Source: Kalaharituber pfeilii | Taxonomy: Eukaryota; Ascomycota; Pezizomycetes; Pezizales; Pezizaceae | Direction: 5' to 3' | Assembly (NCBI GenBank): GCA_015179045.1 | Contig: WHUZ01000089.1 | Coordinates: forward strand, 62,001-126,000 | Length of the DNA stretch: 64,000 bases | Shown: positions 1 through 9,900 of the stretch, in pieces | Numbering within the stretch: position 1 is the stretch's first letter | Layout: each line of letters starts with the position of its first letter | The notes under the pieces: model-generated | Told to the model about the DNA's origin: nothing | What the model saw: the letters and a program-made list of their open reading frames with translations, nothing else | Databases searched by the model: none | Translations under genes and position numbers: made by a program

Positions 1-2
1 TG

Positions 3-620
3 ACTTTGAAAACTATGAATGCTTTCATGGAGGTCGCAGCCAATAATGCAGGGCCTGGGGGGCCTCCAAGGGATTCACCTTATCTTGGGCCAATAGCGGC
101 TCGTGCGACTACCGTTGAAGACTTGAAGGAAATATTCTGGACTGCAAATTTACCTTTTCACCTTGAGGATGAGAAAGATGGCGTTACGTTTATGAGGTCA
201 CTACCACCCTTTTCGTCACTCAGAGACAAGAATGTTCTCCTTTGGGCGGCTTTAGTGGCCGTCGACTTTAACAATTCCGGAGAGTCAGTTCAGCTCCACT
301 GCATCACGTTCTTCACTCAGCTCGCCACTTCTCGCCCAGATATCTTCTCGCTCATCTACGACGTCATCCTAGATTGCCTTGACGAACTTCTCTTGACTAC
401 TCAGAACTCCACTGTGCTCAAGCGCGCACGCCATCTGATTTGTGCTACAGCTACGAATCCATTATTCGACAATAGGAGAAATGCAAAGGAAGTGCTGAGC
501 AAGACGTTGGAAGAATACGGATTTAGCGGAATATGGAAGTCAACTAGTTTCGATAAGTGTATAGGGTTGGAGAAGAGGTGTATGGCTCTGACAGATGAAT
601 TGGTAAAGGTGAGAGCATGA
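3..620 (+). CDS. 3' part of an unrecognised protein gene
   Basis: The frame is open to the left edge of the window and stops at TGA 618-620, so this is probably the last exon of a longer gene; an internal ATG at 15 could be a start if the gene is very short. The roughly 200 residues are mixed hydrophobic/charged with leucine-rich helices (for example LDCLDELLL), no signal peptide and no membrane segment. I do not recognise a family. Codon use looks ordinary and the frame has no low complexity, which is why I regard it as real. Confidence 0.5.
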   Translation, partial: TLKTMNAFMEVAANNAGPGGPPRDSPYLGPIAARATTVEDLKEIFWTANLPFHLEDEKDGVTFMRSLPPFSSLRDKNVLLWAALVAVDFNNSGESVQLHCITFFTQLATSRPDIFSLIYDVILDCLDELLLTTQNSTVLKRARHLICATATNPLFDNRRNAKEVLSKTLEEYGFSGIWKSTSFDKCIGLEKRCMALTDELVKVRA

Positions 621-1186
621 TGGAAAAGCCCCCCATGTCAAGTGAGATGGTCAACTAATAAGCAATAAATCTTTTCAGTTAATTATTCAGTAACCAACAA
701 CTCTTTTACGAAATTTAGAGGTCCAATTCATGCTCTACTTTGGTTTATTGTTGTGATTTCTGGTTTTATCTCCTTACTTTTTTTTTCTCCGGTGTTATAA
801 TCCAAAGTCTTTTTTGTACTCCCCAACAAATATTGGAGTAGCGACTTTATTTCTTTCTATTTCTCTTTCTTTTTCTTTCTTTCTTTCTTCTTTCACTTGA
901 CTTACATCAGGAGTTCTCAGGTATTATCTTATTCCTTTTTTTCCCTCACTTTTTTACTTTTCAGTGGTTAATTATTTTTGGAAGGGCTTAGGAAGGAAGG
1001 CTTTTTTTTTTTCATGTTGATCTTTTCTTTTTATTTTCTTTTTGTTGTGTATTTTGAAGAGATTTAAATGTAGCAAGGTACAGAATTTAAACTGATGTGA
1101 AAAAGATCATCTCTGTTTGAGCGAGAACAATATGTATACAATATATATAGTATGTAACACCTAAGCGGGGTGGTCTAAAGACGCTG
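621..1186. other. 3' flank, T-rich, no gene seen
   Basis: Pyrimidine-rich tracts (about 770-1040, including TTTC/TTTCT runs) follow the first gene. I see no coding potential. The sequence at 1153 (TGTAACACC) and at about 1506 (GGTGTTAAC) forms an imperfect inverted pair around the following repeat, as the ends of an LTR would. Confidence 0.4.
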
Positions 1187-1490
1187 CTAACAGGGGGTTG
1201 AGCGGCTCAAGGGACTATGATAGGAAACACAGAAGAACACGGCACGGAAATACTGAGGCACAGGGATCACGGATCTGGTATTCACTGAGGTTATTTTTCC
1301 AGAAATGAGCGGAAGGGCCTTCTCAAAAAGTCCCCCAGAACACTAACTAATTACATGAGAACGTCATAGGCAGACGCGGACCAGTGTTTGCACCCTCCTC
1401 CTCATCATTGTACTCATGCCGTTTGTGGTTTGCTCTATGCATGCCATTTCATGTATTCCTCCGTTTACTCTATGCACCTATCCCCCCTGC
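1187..1490. repeat. Dispersed repeat copy A (possible solo LTR)
   Basis: About 300 bp here is repeated in the same orientation at 32878-33176. Shared landmarks include 'GCGGCTCAAGG', 'GATCACGGATCTGGTATTCA', 'GAGCGGAAGGGCC' and 'TCATGTATTCCTCCGTTTAC'. The copies differ by scattered substitutions and small indels, so the insertion is old. TGTAACACC at 1153 and GGTGTTAAC near 1506 could be the ends of a ~360-bp solo LTR, but I cannot identify a clear target-site duplication. Confidence 0.65.
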
Positions 1491-2847
1491 AACAGGTCTG
1501 GGGGGTGTTAACTAGTGTTATACGTATGGGAAGGAAGTAAGTAACGGAAGTCGAATACTGGGCATGACAGACTTGTGGATGTTGAGGTTATGTATACTGT
1601 AATCTCAAACATTATCATTGGTGGAAAAATGGCAGAAGCACGTTACCTGTTCTACCCTGATACTGAGTGTGCAATGTTACCGTTGAACGAAGGCTTGACT
1701 TTTTTTCCCCCCGAAACTAGCCACAATTAGCCCATGGTACTCGAGGATACGTGTCTTTGTGTGTTTGTTACAAGGCGCTCGCTATATATATATGTATGCG
1801 GTATAATTGTCGGTGTTAACAAATCCTGTGTCGGTAAACTGTATGTTCACTGTACGTAGGAATAAAGAAGTTCACCTCCCCAACCCAACCTCGCATCATT
1901 CCATTTGTACATTTTTTTTAATAAAAAAGCATGTAGGTGTCGACCCTAGTACCGAGACTATAAGTGTTCATCTGTTTGTGGTAGGTAGGTAAGTAAGTAC
2001 TGTAGGAGGAAATAAAGTCTCGAGAGGGAGTGGGGGGAAGAGAATAGAGCCTCATACAACTTCTCTCAAGAAATATAAATGGCTAGTATTCTCAAACCTG
2101 AACAACGGTATGAACTGAACTGATGCTGAGGAAGAGGACAAGACAACGAAGCCTCTTCCAGTGCTAGCAGGAATCTTCCCAAGTCCGTTTTCACACTCTC
2201 ATTTCCCATTTCAGCAAGTCGCCACCCCTCCTCGGTCACCGTAGCTTCATGGAGCATGGCAAGTGGCAAGCACAACACGCTGCCAGGATTCCCATAGTAC
2301 TTACTTAGGTATGTAGGTGATCTGGCGTCTGCGTCGGTTAGTAGCCGAGTTCGCGTTCAAATCGTATTGTTGTGGCATGGTATCATATCCTTATTAGTTG
2401 GAGCTCGGTCACGCTTACAGAGGACTTGGTACTTCCGCAATAGGAAATCCTCCACCATCGAGCTCCCACGCCCACACAACTGAACGTGTCCTTTTCTAAA
2501 CACACCAATTCCCCGAGTACTTGAGCCCCAAAACATTGCCCCATCCAGCCATTCACTCCACGATTTCCCCCACCCTTCCCATACCGTATAGCGTCCCCAG
2601 AACCGCGCTAACAGAGTATATAACAAACCCGTACCCCTTCACTTGGGAATCATGCTCCTGTCCCGCTTTCCTCTCGTCCCATCGTCCTCGCTCACACAAA
2701 ATCTTGCTCGCAAAACCAAAAACTCGTGTCTCTTGCACAAAACCCCGCTCAAATTCGTGCTCAAACCCCATCAAATCGTACCTTCTCGTGATCCTCGTTC
2801 GTAGATTAGATTAATAAAGTTACTAATCCTTCCAAACGCCTTGAAAA
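1491..2847. other. Intergenic; promoter side of the peptide-repeat gene
   Basis: No convincing gene. Short open frames on both strands (for example 2521-2814) lack conserved features. The CA/CT-rich stretch 2520-2800 resembles a fungal promoter and 5' leader: 'GAGTATATAAC' near 2615 is TATA-like, and pyrimidine-rich sequence leads to the ATG candidates at 2848 and 2891. Confidence 0.35.
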
Positions 2848-2890
2848 ATGGCTGGAAAGATCGTGAAGAAGTCTAACGCTGCTGCTGCTC

Positions 2891-4154
2891 ATGCCCCCAT
2901 CGCTCGTAAAACTTGGAAGGGAAAGCCCAATTATAATGAAGCCCACGTTGGCCTCGAAGGCCAAGGCGATGAGAAGACCTCTTACAGAGGAGGATGATCC
3001 AAGCTGGTTTGACGTGATGCATCGCATCGCAGCTTGGGTTACATCGCTTGAGCCTTGTTTCGGGGGGACGGAATATGAAGGCAGGGCCTCCTCGATCGAT
3101 TGCTCCCACATCCCTCATGGGAACTATGAAAAGCTGCACGGCAGCCCTTGTATCTCTCCCCCAACCTCCGGCACCCCGTCCACCCCCTCATCCGTCGATG
3201 TCCCCACTGGGGGGCGCTCCCACGTTCCTCGTGGGAGTTATGAAAAGCTGCACTGCTGCCCTCGTATCCCTCCCCTCGCCTCCTCCGCCACTTCCACCAC
3301 CTCCACCTCCTCCTTCGCTGTCCCCTCCGGGGGTCGCTCCCATGTCCCTCGTGGCAATTATGAGAAGCTGCACGGCAGCTCTCGTGCCCCTCCCCCCGCA
3401 TCATCCATCTCCTCCGCTGCCTCCTTCGCCGTTCCGTCCGGGGGGCGTTCCCACATCTCACGTGGGAACTACCAGAAGCTGCATGGCAGTTATCGTGTCC
3501 CCTCCTCTGCCTCGTCTATTCCCTCCACCACATCCTCTCACTCTATCCCCTCTGGGGGCGTTCCCACATTCCTCGTGGTAATTACCAGAAGCTGCACGGC
3601 AGCTATCGCATCCCGTTTGCCCCTTCCACCACCTCCGCTGCCTCCTCCCACATTCTCCCTTCCGGGGGACGCTCCAACATTCCTCGTGGGAGTTATCAGA
3701 AGCTCCACGGTAGCTCTCGCATCGCTGTCCCTGTCCCTTCCACCGCTACCGCCTCTTCCGTTGCTGTGCCCTCTGGGGGACGTTCACATGTTCCTCGTGG
3801 GAATTACAGACAGCTTCATGGCTGCAGGTAACTGGAAGCAGTCCAGGTAGGCATGTATCCCCTCACATCCTCTCATGCTGGGCAAAGTTAGAATGCTGCC
3901 AAATGAATTTGTATGCAGAGCCAGTGACACGAGGAACGTTAACGACTCCGATGGAGGTCGCCGTTGTACCGGAAAAACAAGCAGGGACTTCCTAGCCGTT
4001 AGGGACAAAGGGGATCTCGGTGAGTACTGACAGTTCCTTTATCCCAGCTCAGGAAACTGCCCATTGGAAGTGCTGACGGTGCCGGCCAGAATGCCAACCA
4101 GACCGCTTAGGAGAAATGGAGATTTGGAGACACCGGCGGAGGATAAAGGTGGAT
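2891..4154 (+). CDS. Peptide-repeat protein with seven SHVPRGNYEKLHG-type units
   Basis: Seven copies of a ~14-residue core (consensus GGRSHVPRGNYEKLHGS) start near 3101, 3209, 3329, 3440, 3554, 3664 and 3775. They are separated by Ser/Thr/Pro/Ala-rich linkers of about 15-25 residues. Differences between copies fall mainly at third codon positions (CGC/CGT, CAC/CAT, TAT/TAC, AAT/AAC, GGG/GGC), so this frame is the one under protein-level constraint. The frame is open from an ATG at 2891. The upstream ATG at 2848 opens a 49-codon frame that stops at 2995 and could be a uORF or a first exon. Between units 4 and 5 the frame is lost by one base in the G run at 3554-3558 (five G where unit 2 or 4 has six). 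A likely intron is 3828-3918 (CAG|GTAACT ... TATGCAG), with another starting at about 4020 (GTGAGT); the 3' end is uncertain. No Kex2 KR sites separate the units and no signal peptide is evident. I recognise no family. Confidence 0.5.
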
Positions 4155-4229
4155 TAACGGTGTTCTTTTGTTGTGGTTTCAGAAGCATTCTGTTTCTCTT
4201 TTTTTTGGTTTTTGATTTCAGGTCTTTGG

Positions 4230-4306
4230 TTTCTGGTCTGTGCTTTCTGGTCTGTGCTTTCTGGTCTGTGCTTTCTGGTCTTTGGTTTCTGGTTTTTGGT
4301 TTTGGG
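4230..4306. repeat. 14-bp minisatellite
   Basis: About five tandem copies of TTTCTGGTCTGTGC, the last two degenerate (TCTTTGG, TTTTTGG). It lies just after the peptide-repeat gene. The frames it opens are shadows of the repeat. Confidence 0.85.
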
Positions 4307-4772
4307 CGTATGGCTTTTTTGGTTTTCTGTTGTTTGTATTTTCTTGTTTCAATAGAAGTGTTCAAAATGGTTTACTCTACCCTCTATTCATTCAAGTTGT
4401 TCAGTGAGCGTCAGAAGGTGTGATCGATTGGAAACTCTCCCGAGAGAAAGTGGATACCCTGAGTATTGGTATCACCTCTGATTTCCTGAACTTCCAAAGA
4501 CTACATATATGTATATACTACTGTAGACAGAATATTCTGGAGCGCAAGCTGTGTACCTGTATATGAATATGTATATATGTGTCAGGAGATTAATGCAATT
4601 TTCCAAAGGTCAAAACTAGATGTCATTTCGTTCTATCGTACAAGTACAGAGGGTCAACAACGCCGTGCAAACTGGGTACGAGAACACCGTGCAAACATAC
4701 ATGGTTATCGATGAAGTGAATTTTTTTATACCGACGAGCCTGTCCCTGCCCTCGTCTCCCTCCACCTCAGAT
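4307..4772. other. Convergent 3' flanks, no gene
   Basis: AT-rich spacer between the peptide-repeat gene (+) and PRP3 (-), with TATATGTATATAC-type sequence around 4500-4580. No coding potential seen. It probably contains the two 3' UTRs. Confidence 0.4.
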
Positions 4773-6607
4773 CTAGGTCGCCTTTAACCAATTCTTCGCC
4801 ACGGTCCAATAATTCTCCATTTTAGCCCTCGACAGCGCCTCCTTCGCCAGCGCATCCGTCGGGCATGGCTTCGTCGTGAACTTTCTAAAGCCTAGCGTCT
4901 TGACCTGTCCCTCCCACACCAACGTGCACTTGTTATTACTCAAGTCCTGCTTCTTGTCTATTTCGCTCTTGGTTCCGTTGTCCACCGTGCTTGCGACCGC
5001 ACTGCCCCCGACGCCACCTGTATTCCCCATCTCGTCGTCGCTGCCTTCACCGGCGACGCCAACTTCCACGGAGGCCCCACGCCCGCCACCACCACCACTG
5101 TCGGTCCAGTCGATGCGCTGCATGAAGAGTTTCTTGTACTTTGTGATCGCATACTCTCCGCCCTCTGCAACGACCAAGTTGAATTTCGGATTCAGGATGC
5201 AGATGCCGTTGATGCCATATTGCTCGGCGAATTTGTTGATTTTGAACATGAGCTTCCCACTCGACAGGTTCTCGATACGGAAGACAAGGCAGAAAATCCC
5301 TTTCTGCACATCCTTTTCTCGGTTCTGCTGCAGTTTCTCGAGCTTCTGCTCCTTCGTGAGTTTACGCTCCTCGTTGGCTTGGAGGTGTTTGTTTTTTCGT
5401 TCTGCTATTTCTCGGTCCACTCGGGCTTCGACGGCAGTGGGGTTCTTGACTGCCTCTTCACCCATGACACGCATCATGTTTGCGCGGGTCATTTTCGGAG
5501 GTGGAGCGGGCTCGAGTCCAAGACGCTGCTTGGCTTGCTTCTCTTTGAGTTCTTCCATACGTTTCTGTCGGCGCTTTTTGGCTTGTTCTTTGGCGGTGAG
5601 AGGGAGAGGCTTAGGTGGAGGGATGTGCTTTTCTTGCGGGGGCTCAAGCTGGATAGGGTGTTGAATGTATATGGTAATGATGGAATCCTCTGTTGTAATT
5701 CGTAGGTTTCCGGTATCGATGTCATCGTAGCTATTGTTGGTTGTAAGGCCTTGGTCCCACCACTCAATCTCCGGAGGTGCTTCTCTTAGGAAGGCTTTAT
5801 CCGTTTCCATATCCTCATCGATACCGACTTTGCGCGCGGTCTCTGCAATGCGCTTCTTCATCGCCTCCAAGGCAGCCTGTCGACGTAAGGCATTGGCCTG
5901 CTCAATGTACTTTCCCTTCTGGTTAAATATGAGTGCCTTGGATGCTCGCCTCGTCAGACCTGTTCCTAAGCTGGGGTCATAATAAGGATTCTTTGCGGGA
6001 TCGGTAAAGTCAGGTGAAGGAGACGACATCTCGAGGCGCTTCTTGCTGGATTGCTTTTTCCCGGCAATGGCGGGCTCGGCACGCCGATTGGCGAGGGTCG
6101 TGGCATATTTAGGTGTGATTGCTTGCTTCTTGTGGAGAGAATTAGGGTCGGAGTCGGCGAGTAGAGCGGGGTGTAGGCCGACATCTAGGCCACCGCGGGC
6201 TCGGACCGGTTCGTCAGGTTCAGGCTCGTCTCGGGGCGGGGGGCGGAAGGGAATAGTTGCTGCTGCGGGGGGTTGGGGACGACTTGTAGATGCGGCAGGG
6301 GCAGCGGCTCCAGGTAGTACTCGTGCAGAATTCCGGTTTAAGGTAGAGCTGAGTCGCTTCTTCATCTCAGCTAGACGCTGCTGAGCAGCAGTCATGGGGG
6401 CCCCGGGGACGCAGGAGCCGAAGGAGTCGGAGACGGCGTTATGGTGGCGGACCCAGGTGCCGACTGCTGGCCTTTGGCAGCGGCGACACGGGCAGCCAGT
6501 TTGGCGCGGGCTTCGGCCATGATTTTGGCGACATCGGGTTTGGCTTTCTTTGCAGCATTGCCGGCGTCGTCGTCGTCGGGGTGCTGCCGCTTGTGGGAGT
6601 CCGCCAT
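4773..6607 (-). CDS. PRP3: U4/U6 small nuclear ribonucleoprotein Prp3
   Basis: Prp3 is a scaffold of the U4/U6.U5 tri-snRNP that contacts the U4/U6 duplex in the nucleus. The protein (about 611 aa once one frame break is allowed for) starts MADSHKRQH at 6607 and has a Lys/Ala-rich N-terminus and a Pro/Ala linker. The PRP3 domain follows (DPAKNPYYDPSLG, RKALIFNQKGKY-like, IEWWDQGL, IQHPIQLEPP, then a long basic helix KRRQKRMEELKEKQAKQRLGL). The C-terminal DUF1115 region (VFRIENLSSGKLMFKINKF) ends in ENYWTVAKNWLKAT. No intron is needed. At 6396-6400 the N-terminal frame runs into a stop while the remainder is open in another frame. One extra G in this run (C on the coding strand) restores PGPPMTAAQQ, so I treat the break as an assembly or sequence error. 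A frame open up to 6788 is only an extension of the downstream frame, not the start. Confidence 0.93.
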
Positions 6608-6951
6608 AGTTGCGGAGGGAGTGAGCGAGGTTATTGTCAATCGCTGCAGTGGTGCTGTGATGGTTGTGGGAGCTGCTTAGGTGCTGTTCTGGTGGTGAGG
6701 CCGATATCTTCGCGGTATTAACCCCTGCAAGCATCCTCATGCCCCCCCTTGGCAGCGCCAAGTCGGCACACTGCATCTGACTAAGCAAATGTCACGTGCA
6801 TGCGGCTTCGAAAAGTTGAAATCTTGGCGCGCACGACCCCGTGCAAAGAAACTTTGAGATTTTCCGTTGTTGCGAAACATCCGCACCTCACCGCAGGATC
6901 AGCACAATCAAAATCAAACAAAAATTCTGAAAAGAAGGAACTGGAAGGAGG
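6608..6951. promoter_or_regulatory. Divergent promoter between PRP3 and RPA190
   Basis: Only 344 bp separate the two start codons, so both genes must draw on this segment. It contains a palindromic CACGTG (E-box/Cbf1-type) at 6793-6798, roughly central. Co-regulation of a splicing factor and the Pol I large subunit is plausible from the layout but is inference. Confidence 0.6.
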
Positions 6952-9900
6952 ATGTCGACAGCGTGGAATATCTCCAGGCCAGTGGCCTCGGAGATTGTGA
7001 GCGTTGACTTTAAGACGTTCTCAACGGAGGACATATTGAAGGCCTCCGTCAAGCAGATTGTGAACCCGACGACATTTGACGACACACCATTGCACATTCG
7101 GCCTAATGAGGGAGGGCTTTATGATCCTGCACTTGGGGCGAATAGGGACCTGGGCATATCGTGGGTTCATTTTTTCTCCCTAGGCGAATTCTGCGAGTCA
7201 ACGGAGCTCAATTGAGGAGTTTTGTGCGCTAACGGGAGTGGGCACCGTTGGGGACGGATATTAGGTGTGCGACATGCAATCTGGATTACAAATTCTGCCC
7301 CGGCCATATGGGACACATTGCGCTGCCGGTCCCTGTATACCACCCGATTTTCTTCGACCAGATGTTAAGGCTGTTGAGGTCAACGTGCTTGTACTGCTTT
7401 CATTTGCGGATGGCGAAGCCGGAAGTTCATCGGTACGCTTGCAAACTGCAATTGCTACAGCATGGGCTGGTTACGGAGGCTAGTGATGTGGACCTGATTC
7501 GAGCTGGAAAGAAGAACCCGATAGTTCGATCGAATGAGGAAGGGGAGGACCTTGAGAGTGACGAAGACGACGACATGGATTCATTGCTGGACAAACGGAA
7601 CAGGTTTGTGCAAGAGGCCATCAAGAAGAGCAAGGAAAGTTTATGCGGTCTTAAGAACGGTGAACATATAACAACAGTAGAGCACGAACGTAGGGCGGTG
7701 ATCCGAGACTTCCTGAAAGCGATTGGTGGATCGGGGAAATGCAATAGATGTCGAGGGTGAGGGACATTAACATCTGTATATATTGGAAAGCAAATCTTTT
7801 GACTGTGTGTTCTTTCTCTAGGTACTCACCCGCATTCCGGAAGGACGGGTATTCTAAGATTTTCGAAAAGCCACTGCCGCCTAAACAAAGGGATGCGATG
7901 ATACAGGCCGGATTACGGAGGAGGAATGCTGCGTTGGATAAAAGAGCTATTTTTGGTAGCAAGAACGTTGAAAAAAAGAAGTATGATCCTGATGCAATGG
8001 AAATTGATAGCGAAATCCAGGATGTGCAGGTAGAAGAGGAGGAGGAGGACGAGATGGATGATGGACCACAGCTCCAAACAAATAATAAAGCTGGTAGGCT
8101 ATTATCGAGCATGGAGGTCCGGAACAACCTACATCGCTTGTTCGAGAATGAAAGGGAAATCTTTACCTTGCTATATCATCCCCGGTTCTTTGGCAAGAAG
8201 GGCGCAAAGCCTAGCGCGGATATGTTTTTCTTACATGCAATTGCGGTCCCGTCAACCAATTTCCGACCTCCGGCGGTCCAAGGCGGCCAAATCCGAGAGA
8301 ATGCACAGAATACGGCATTATCAAAAATCCTGATGGATTGCTACCTAATACGAGATATCTCAAAGTCATTGAAGGATCCTGAAAATTCGGTGGAGAGGAC
8401 GCAGGATATTTTGAGGAACATGTACGGTGCGTTTGGCCAGTTGCAGGATGATGTCAATGCTTTCTTGGATAGTACGAAAAGCGGAAGTCAGAGTGCAGCT
8501 GCGAGGGCGAGTGAGACGGGCATCAAGCAGCTTTTGGAGAAGAAGGAAGGGCTGTTCAGAATGCATATGATGGGGAAGCGTGTTAACTATGCTGCCCGAT
8601 CTGTCATCTCTCCGGATCCAAATATCGAAACATGGGAAATTGGAGTATGTAACTCATTCCTGAAGCCCTTTGGGGTTGTGAATCCGTTAACTCTGGAGTA
8701 GGTACCACCCGTCTTCGCCAAAAAGCTTACATACCCTGAGCCTGTAACGATGCATAATTTCGAGATGCTCAAAGCCGCAGTTGAAAATGGCCCAGATAAC
8801 TGGCCGGGTGCCTCACATATTGAGATGGAGGACGGGTCACAAATTAATTTGCGTGGAAAGACCACCGAAGAGCGTTATGCACTTGCTAGCCAACTTCTCA
8901 CTACACCAGTTGCCTTAGGGAGCTATTCTAAGAATAAGAAAGTGTACAGGCATGTTCGAGATGGGGATATTGTGTTGATGAACCGTCAACCAACTCTCCA
9001 CAAGCCATCTATGATGGCGCACCAGGTCAAGGTTCTACCTGGAGAAAAGACAATTCGCATGCACTACGCCAACTGCAACGCCTATAATGCCGACTTTGAC
9101 GGTGACGAAATGAACATGCACTTGCCGCAAAGTGAGCTTGCCCGAGCGGAGGCAATCCATATTGCTAATACAAATAATCAGTACCTGGTCGCTACCTCGG
9201 GAAAGCCGCTACGTGGTTTGATTCAGGATCACTTGGTCATGGGTGTTTGGCTTTCGAACCGAGATACCATGTTTACAAGAGACGAGTACCAGCAGCTGTT
9301 GTACTCATGTCTGCGGCCGGAAGATGGACATGTAATTGGTAATGATGGAGAGCCGCTGAACAAGATTCTCACAATTCCACCGGCGATCATCAAGCCGGTA
9401 CCCCTATGGACAGGGAAACAGGTTATCACGACGATTTTGCACAACATCTGTCGAAGGGACTTGCCTGGTCTTACCATGTCTGCCAAATCGAAGATTCCCG
9501 GCGCTAGATGGGGTACTAAGGACAATGAAGAAGGTGTTGTCCTCTTCCACAGAGGTTACTTCGTGCATGGTATCCTTGACAAGAACCACCTAGGTCCTAC
9601 TGAATATGGTTTTGTCCATTCAGTATACGAAGTTTATGGGGCGGATACAGCTGGGAGGCTGTTGAGTATCATGGGTCGTCTGCTCACGAAGTACCTCCAC
9701 ATGCGAGCCTTTACTTGCGGGATGGACGACCTACTACTCACTCCTGAAGGCAACCGCATGAGAAGAGAAAAGCTTAAAAATGCAGACAAGGTTGGCAAGG
9801 AGGTTGCAATCAAATATGTTGGGCTTGATGGCGACAAAGTGAACGATGCAGAACTTAAGGCTCGCATGGAACAAGTCTTACGAGATGAGAGCAAGCAATC

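Noticed and set aside
3039..3581. Long overlapping frames rich in Pro or Arg across the peptide-repeat gene (both strands)
   Set aside because: They are shadows of the GGRSHVPRGNYEKLHG frame: substitutions between repeat units are silent in that frame and non-silent in these.
4876..5664. Long plus-strand Ser/Phe/Cys-rich frame
   Set aside because: Antisense of the PRP3 coding region, no motif of its own.
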